Assembly (NCBI GenBank): GCA_029054485.1
Contig: JAIDFD010000024.1
Coordinates: 1-7,327, forward strand
From: Clostridia bacterium
GTDB taxonomy: Bacteria; Bacillota; Clostridia; Christensenellales; Borkfalkiaceae
Length of the DNA stretch: 7,327 nt
Direction: 5' to 3'
The position numbers were made by a program, and so were the translations under genes. Below are positions 4,153-7,327 of the stretch, one piece after another. The notes beneath the pieces were generated by a model, which saw nothing but the letters and a program-made list of their open reading frames with translations, ran no database searches and was not told the DNA's origin. Positions within the stretch are counted from its first letter, which is position 1. Each line of letters opens with the position of its first letter.

Positions 4153-6912
4153 TTAGTTCTTTGTAATAGTTACATCGTATTCGCCGTCGACGTATCCGGT
4201 TGCATATGCTACAAATGTTATATATCCACCCGCTTCAAGAGTGAACTCGTAAGAGCATGTTCCAGCCGCAGTGTTGATTACTGTTGCCATTCCACCCTTG
4301 CCGTTGCTTTCGGCATCAGTCATTATTATTGCATTTGCATTATTTGCTACTGATATTGTATAGGTGCCGCCGTTAGTTGATACGAACATAAATTCGATAC
4401 CGTCAAAATCGCTTTCATGAACGACAATGTGTTTTGTGCCGCCGTTATCATCGAAAGCAGCATCGCCGGTTGCCGTATACGGTTGAATGATTACGTTGTA
4501 GCTTACGGCTGTATTGTAAGGTCCTGCACAATAGAAAGTAAACGTTTCGCCCGCTTCAAGAGTGAACTGGTAAGAATCGGTGCCGTATACGTAGTCTGTA
4601 GAATCACCGTCAAAAATAAATGCGTCTTCACTATCGGTTGTGATAATAAACTGACCGCCTTCTTCAGAGGTGAACGTATATTCTACTCCATCGTTGGATT
4701 CGGAAGCCGAAAGCGTTACCGAGTTATTGCCTAATTTCATTTCACCGCTGCCAGAGATCTGCTTTTCAACTACCGTCCATTCAAGGGCGTAAATTCCGTT
4801 TACAACGTTGTTACTGCCGTCTTTTGCGGTGAGAAGGAACGCGTATTTTGTTCCGCTCGTGCAGGTAAGTTCAAGAGTGTCGCCATACTGGTACACTTTG
4901 CCGTTATAAACTATCTGTGCGAGGGGGGACTTGATTGCAAACGAATAATCGATTGAGCCGAGTACCAAGGGCTGGACATAAACCCAAACGCCATCGGGGT
5001 TGATTTCTTTATCGACAACAAACGCGGAATAACCGTTACTTGTAAGTTGAATAGCGTTGCTTTCGGTCAAGCCCTTTGAGGGTTCCACACCATCCTCACC
5101 CGAATCATCGCCGAAGAAAGGCTCAATTAAAGCTGCGGTTGCGTTGCCTACCGTTATGCTTGCGTTGCCCGTGCCTTCCACGGTAAAGGTTACTCTTTCG
5201 TTTTCTGCAAGGCAGATGTGGAGAGCGTTATCAATATTGAATCCCGACTTGTTGCCGTCAACGGCAATCGTGCAACCAGATACGGCGAAGGTATAAATGC
5301 CGGCGGTGGTTGCGGTGAATTGCGCGTAAGCATTGTCGCTTATTCCGCTTAAATCAATCTTATTTGTCGTGCCGATAAGAATGAAAGGATCGGTCTGCGA
5401 GCCCGCGCCCGTTGCGTCCATACCGTCTGCAGGCATATAATACTGGCAGGGAAGAAGCAAAGCGTATTCACCCGCCGATTGTGTTTCTTTCATCTGTCCC
5501 TTTGCCGCAAGACGCTGAAGGAAGGTGAAAACAGCTTCGTCAACGGGATAAACACCGTCCGAATTGACTTTGTCGGCATAAGCTTTAAGGAATTCGGAAT
5601 AGTCGTACCTTGCCGTGAGAGTGTTGCCTTCGTAAATAGGGAAGATGTATCCCGTTGCCCAGTAGGGGTTTCCGCCACCGCTGGTTCCTAGGTCTATAAT
5701 CGAACACTCGCCCACGCGGGAAAGGGTTTTTGTAAGATTTACAAGAAGCACAGGACCCGTTTTTGAACCAACGTGGTAATAACCGTCGTCGCCCAACACA
5801 TACGCAAGCGAGCCATCGATAGTCATAAGAGTGAGGGTGCCGCTCTGCGCAGTATACTTTTCAAGGTTTTTGGGTGCTTCAACATAGGTGGTTTCGATTT
5901 CGGGCGGTTCTTCCGCGTCACCTGTTCTTTCAAGGTTAATGGTTACGCTACAGTCTGATTCCGCACAAATTCCAAAGAACTGGGTTGAACGCGAAATGTT
6001 GCCGCTTGCCGTAAGTTCAAGCTGGATTGTGCCTTTATTACCGCTCTTTGTATTGAGTTTGTTGTAAGGTACGCCAATCTCGTTCGTGGGAGTTTCTGCG
6101 CCTGTTGCGGCGTTGTACTGGTCAACCGTATAAACGAAACCCATACCGCTGAAATTGTACATAGTAGCGGCTGTGTTGCCCGTGGTTGTAAACGAAACGT
6201 TGTAGACGCCTGCCGCGGCAATCGTAGCCCAGTACTGGTTGTAGTCCAGCTTTTCACTTCCCTGAAAATTATCCGGATTGTTGCTGTCGTAACCCTCGTC
6301 CGTGCCGAGTTCTTTGTATGACTGGAACGTGAAGTAGGAGTGAATACCCTTTTTGAGATTGAGCGTAATGGTAGTAGAGCCGGATTCAACATATTCCATT
6401 GTTTCCGCGTCTTCGCCATCGTAATTTTTATCGTCAAAGGTGCGGTAGTATTCGATAGCGCTGTTGGGGTTGTCTAAAAAGCTGCTGGGAGCGTAGGTGA
6501 ACTTGTAAGTTGCGTACCAGTTTTCATCGAAATCTACGTTCGTTGTTGCAAGGGTGTAACCGTAGGGGTAAACCCTTTCGCCAGTGCTTGACTCCGCAAG
6601 ATAAACGGAGTAAGTTATATCCTCTTCGGGGGTAAAGTCTGTAAAGGTAGCTTTGCCGTTTTTGTTGGTGGTCGCCAAAAGGGGAACTCTGCCGTTATCT
6701 GTTTCTTTATAGACGTAGTTGGTGGTGTAATTCTGGTAATATCCGATTCTGAAGGTTACGCCTTCAATGCCGTTGCCGTTCTGGTCAACGGCTGTTACGG
6801 TATAGGCGGGATCTGCCTTGGGCTTATCTTTACAAGCCGCAAAGCCCGTTGCCGCCGCCGCAACGCAGGTAGTGGAAAGAAGGGCAATAAGCACTTTCTT
6901 TTTTACCGTCAT
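4153..6912 (-). CDS. Large multi-domain beta-rich surface lipoprotein
   Basis: This 919-residue protein has a lipoprotein signal: KKK, a hydrophobic core, then lipobox FAAC with the lipidated Cys27. The mature part is acidic and rich in Thr, Gly, Tyr, Asn and Asp, as in extracellular beta-sandwich proteins. Residues about 36-140 resemble a Cna-B / carboxypeptidase-regulatory domain (YTVTAVDQNGNGIEGVTF, then NKNGKATF). Several PPC-like modules seem to follow, each with an aromatic 'YxFT...GxYxxxV' pattern, near 225-328, 505-590, 720-812 and 816-919. The last two share F-T-L-E-A-G and look duplicated. Residues about 350-500 hold a separate region (DGYYHVGS, YSEFLKAYADKV, FLQRLA) that I cannot name. 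Cysteines at 316, 321, 403, 489, 547, 567, 684, 795 and 886 could form disulfides. No LPXTG or catalytic motif is visible. Translation starts at the ATG behind AAGGAG. It sits 25 bp behind a smaller lipoprotein gene. Adhesion or glycan binding is a guess only. Confidence 0.88.
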   Translation of the reverse strand: MTVKKKVLIALLSTTCVAAAATGFAACKDKPKADPAYTVTAVDQNGNGIEGVTFRIGYYQNYTTNYVYKETDNGRVPLLATTNKNGKATFTDFTPEEDITYSVYLAESSTGERVYPYGYTLATTNVDFDENWYATYKFTYAPSSFLDNPNSAIEYYRTFDDKNYDGEDAETMEYVESGSTTITLNLKKGIHSYFTFQSYKELGTDEGYDSNNPDNFQGSEKLDYNQYWATIAAAGVYNVSFTTTGNTAATMYNFSGMGFVYTVDQYNAATGAETPTNEIGVPYNKLNTKSGNKGTIQLELTASGNISRSTQFFGICAESDCSVTINLERTGDAEEPPEIETTYVEAPKNLEKYTAQSGTLTLMTIDGSLAYVLGDDGYYHVGSKTGPVLLVNLTKTLSRVGECSIIDLGTSGGGNPYWATGYIFPIYEGNTLTARYDYSEFLKAYADKVNSDGVYPVDEAVFTFLQRLAAKGQMKETQSAGEYALLLPCQYYMPADGMDATGAGSQTDPFILIGTTNKIDLSGISDNAYAQFTATTAGIYTFAVSGCTIAVDGNKSGFNIDNALHICLAENERVTFTVEGTGNASITVGNATAALIEPFFGDDSGEDGVEPSKGLTESNAIQLTSNGYSAFVVDKEINPDGVWVYVQPLVLGSIDYSFAIKSPLAQIVYNGKVYQYGDTLELTCTSGTKYAFLLTAKDGSNNVVNGIYALEWTVVEKQISGSGEMKLGNNSVTLSASESNDGVEYTFTSEEGGQFIITTDSEDAFIFDGDSTDYVYGTDSYQFTLEAGETFTFYCAGPYNTAVSYNVIIQPYTATGDAAFDDNGGTKHIVVHESDFDGIEFMFVSTNGGTYTISVANNANAIIMTDAESNGKGGMATVINTAAGTCSYEFTLEAGGYITFVAYATGYVDGEYDVTITKN
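4156..4755 (-). repeat. Tandem duplicated C-terminal modules of the large lipoprotein
   Basis: Two modules of about 93 and 104 residues encode residues 720-812 (4477-4755) and 816-919 (4156-4467). They share [VI]E[YF].F.S..GG near the start and Y.FTLEAG near the end. At DNA level an 18-bp stretch is identical at 4230-4247 and 4551-4568, 321 bp apart. The rest has diverged, so this is an old domain duplication and not a recent sequence repeat. Confidence 0.7.
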
Positions 6913-6920
6913 AATTTTAT

Positions 6921-6926
6921 CTCCTT
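6921..6926 (-). promoter_or_regulatory. Ribosome binding site (AAGGAG) of the large lipoprotein gene
   Basis: On the minus strand AAGGAG (6926-6921) leaves 8 nt to the ATG at 6912. It lies in the 25-bp gap after the stop codon of the preceding lipoprotein gene and fixes the start that gives a proper signal peptide. Confidence 0.8.
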
Positions 6927-6937
6927 ATTATATATAA

Positions 6938-7327
6938 TCAGTTTTGTGCAGTAAGAACAATAGTATACGTTCCGTAGCCGTCAAGGTAAAGGTCTTCGAA
7001 TGTGTATTCGGATTTAACGCCGAGAAGCCGAACGTGCCATTTTTGGTTGTCTTCAAGTTCTGCCAAATCGCCATTGGTAACTTCAAGTACGCCGTTTGAG
7101 CCGAGGTCGATAGGCAGAGTGCAGAAGTCATTGGGACCGGTTACGCCCGTTTCTTTATCTGCCGCGCAAATCTGAACCTGAATCTTTGTGTTCTCTTCAT
7201 CGTTGTCGGAAGTGCCTCTGGTGCCATCGGTAAGTCCGTTTACGGGCGTGCCGTCTGCGTATACCACCTTAATGGTGTAACTTGTTGCTTTGTTGCAAGC
7301 GGTCATTGTCAAGCCCATACATAAGAC
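6938..7327 (-). CDS. Small lipoprotein with single beta-sandwich domain, 5' end outside window
   Basis: The frame stays open to the window edge. Before the first in-window Met it reads V-L-C-M-G-L-T-M-T-A-C-N, which is the end of a lipoprotein signal with lipobox MTAC. The true start therefore lies beyond 7327 and the Met at 7318 is not it. The mature part is about 119 residues. It begins YTIKVVYADGTPVNG, has an Asp/Asn/Thr-rich loop and ends in beta-strand-like GTYTIVLTAQN. The opening is like that of the first domain of the large lipoprotein downstream (YTVTAVDQNGNGIEG), a Cna-B/prealbumin-like pattern. Two cysteines remain in the mature part (ICAAD and DFCTL). The gene lies 25 bp upstream of the large lipoprotein gene on the same strand, probably in one operon whose promoter is outside the window. 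No specific function can be named. Confidence 0.8.
   Translation of the reverse strand, partial: VLCMGLTMTACNKATSYTIKVVYADGTPVNGLTDGTRGTSDNDEENTKIQVQICAADKETGVTGPNDFCTLPIDLGSNGVLEVTNGDLAELEDNQKWHVRLLGVKSEYTFEDLYLDGYGTYTIVLTAQN

Noticed and set aside
5943..6437. Open frame of 164 codons on the minus strand inside the large lipoprotein gene
   Set aside because: It is a shifted-frame shadow of the lipoprotein on the same strand, rich in Arg/Ser/Thr with no domain, and the lipoprotein frame has a signal peptide, ribosome site and coherent domains.
6927..6932. Perfect TATAAT on the minus strand just before the large lipoprotein gene
   Set aside because: It touches the ribosome binding site, so transcription from it would begin at or past that site, and the region is simply AT-rich. 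The gene is more likely read through from the lipoprotein upstream.

Overview
The window looks like chromosomal DNA of a Clostridia-type Firmicute. The evidence is sigma-A-like promoters with TTGACA/TATAAT boxes, strong GGAGG-type ribosome binding sites, a TTG start, an iron-sulfur cysteine desulfidase, a polyferredoxin-thioredoxin fusion and lipobox lipoproteins. A gut Christensenellales-like lineage is my guess from the lipoprotein style and is weakly supported. No phage, transposon, CRISPR, tRNA or rRNA signal is visible.

Layout. (1) A left-pointing gene (24-1292) encodes an L-cysteine desulfidase / UPF0597 family enzyme. A small hairpin-T terminator at the left edge abuts its stop codon. 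(2) Positions 1293-1417 hold two divergent promoters whose -35 boxes lie 11 bp apart. One serves the desulfidase. The other serves a right-pointing two-gene operon. (3) The operon (1418-4088) encodes a five-helix membrane protein ending in a CSEC motif, then, with an 8-bp overlap and a TTG start, a 562-residue fusion. The fusion joins a NapH-like membrane Fe-S core, two cytoplasmic [4Fe-4S] motifs, another membrane helix and a TlpA-like thioredoxin domain with CGPC. (4) A strong bidirectional hairpin terminator (4109-4137) separates this operon from a convergent left-pointing pair. (5) That pair is a small lipoprotein (6938-7327, cut by the right edge) followed after 25 bp by a 919-residue multi-domain beta-rich lipoprotein (4153-6912).

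How the genes may work together (inference): the operon looks like a membrane route that carries electrons from cytoplasmic ferredoxin clusters to an extracytoplasmic thioredoxin domain and the CXXC tail of its partner. It would be an Fe-S-based counterpart of DsbD/CcdA-type thiol reduction. The divergent cysteine desulfidase makes sulfide, ammonia and pyruvate from cysteine, so a shared thiol/sulfur theme is possible but unproven. The two lipoproteins look like an independent cell-surface unit.
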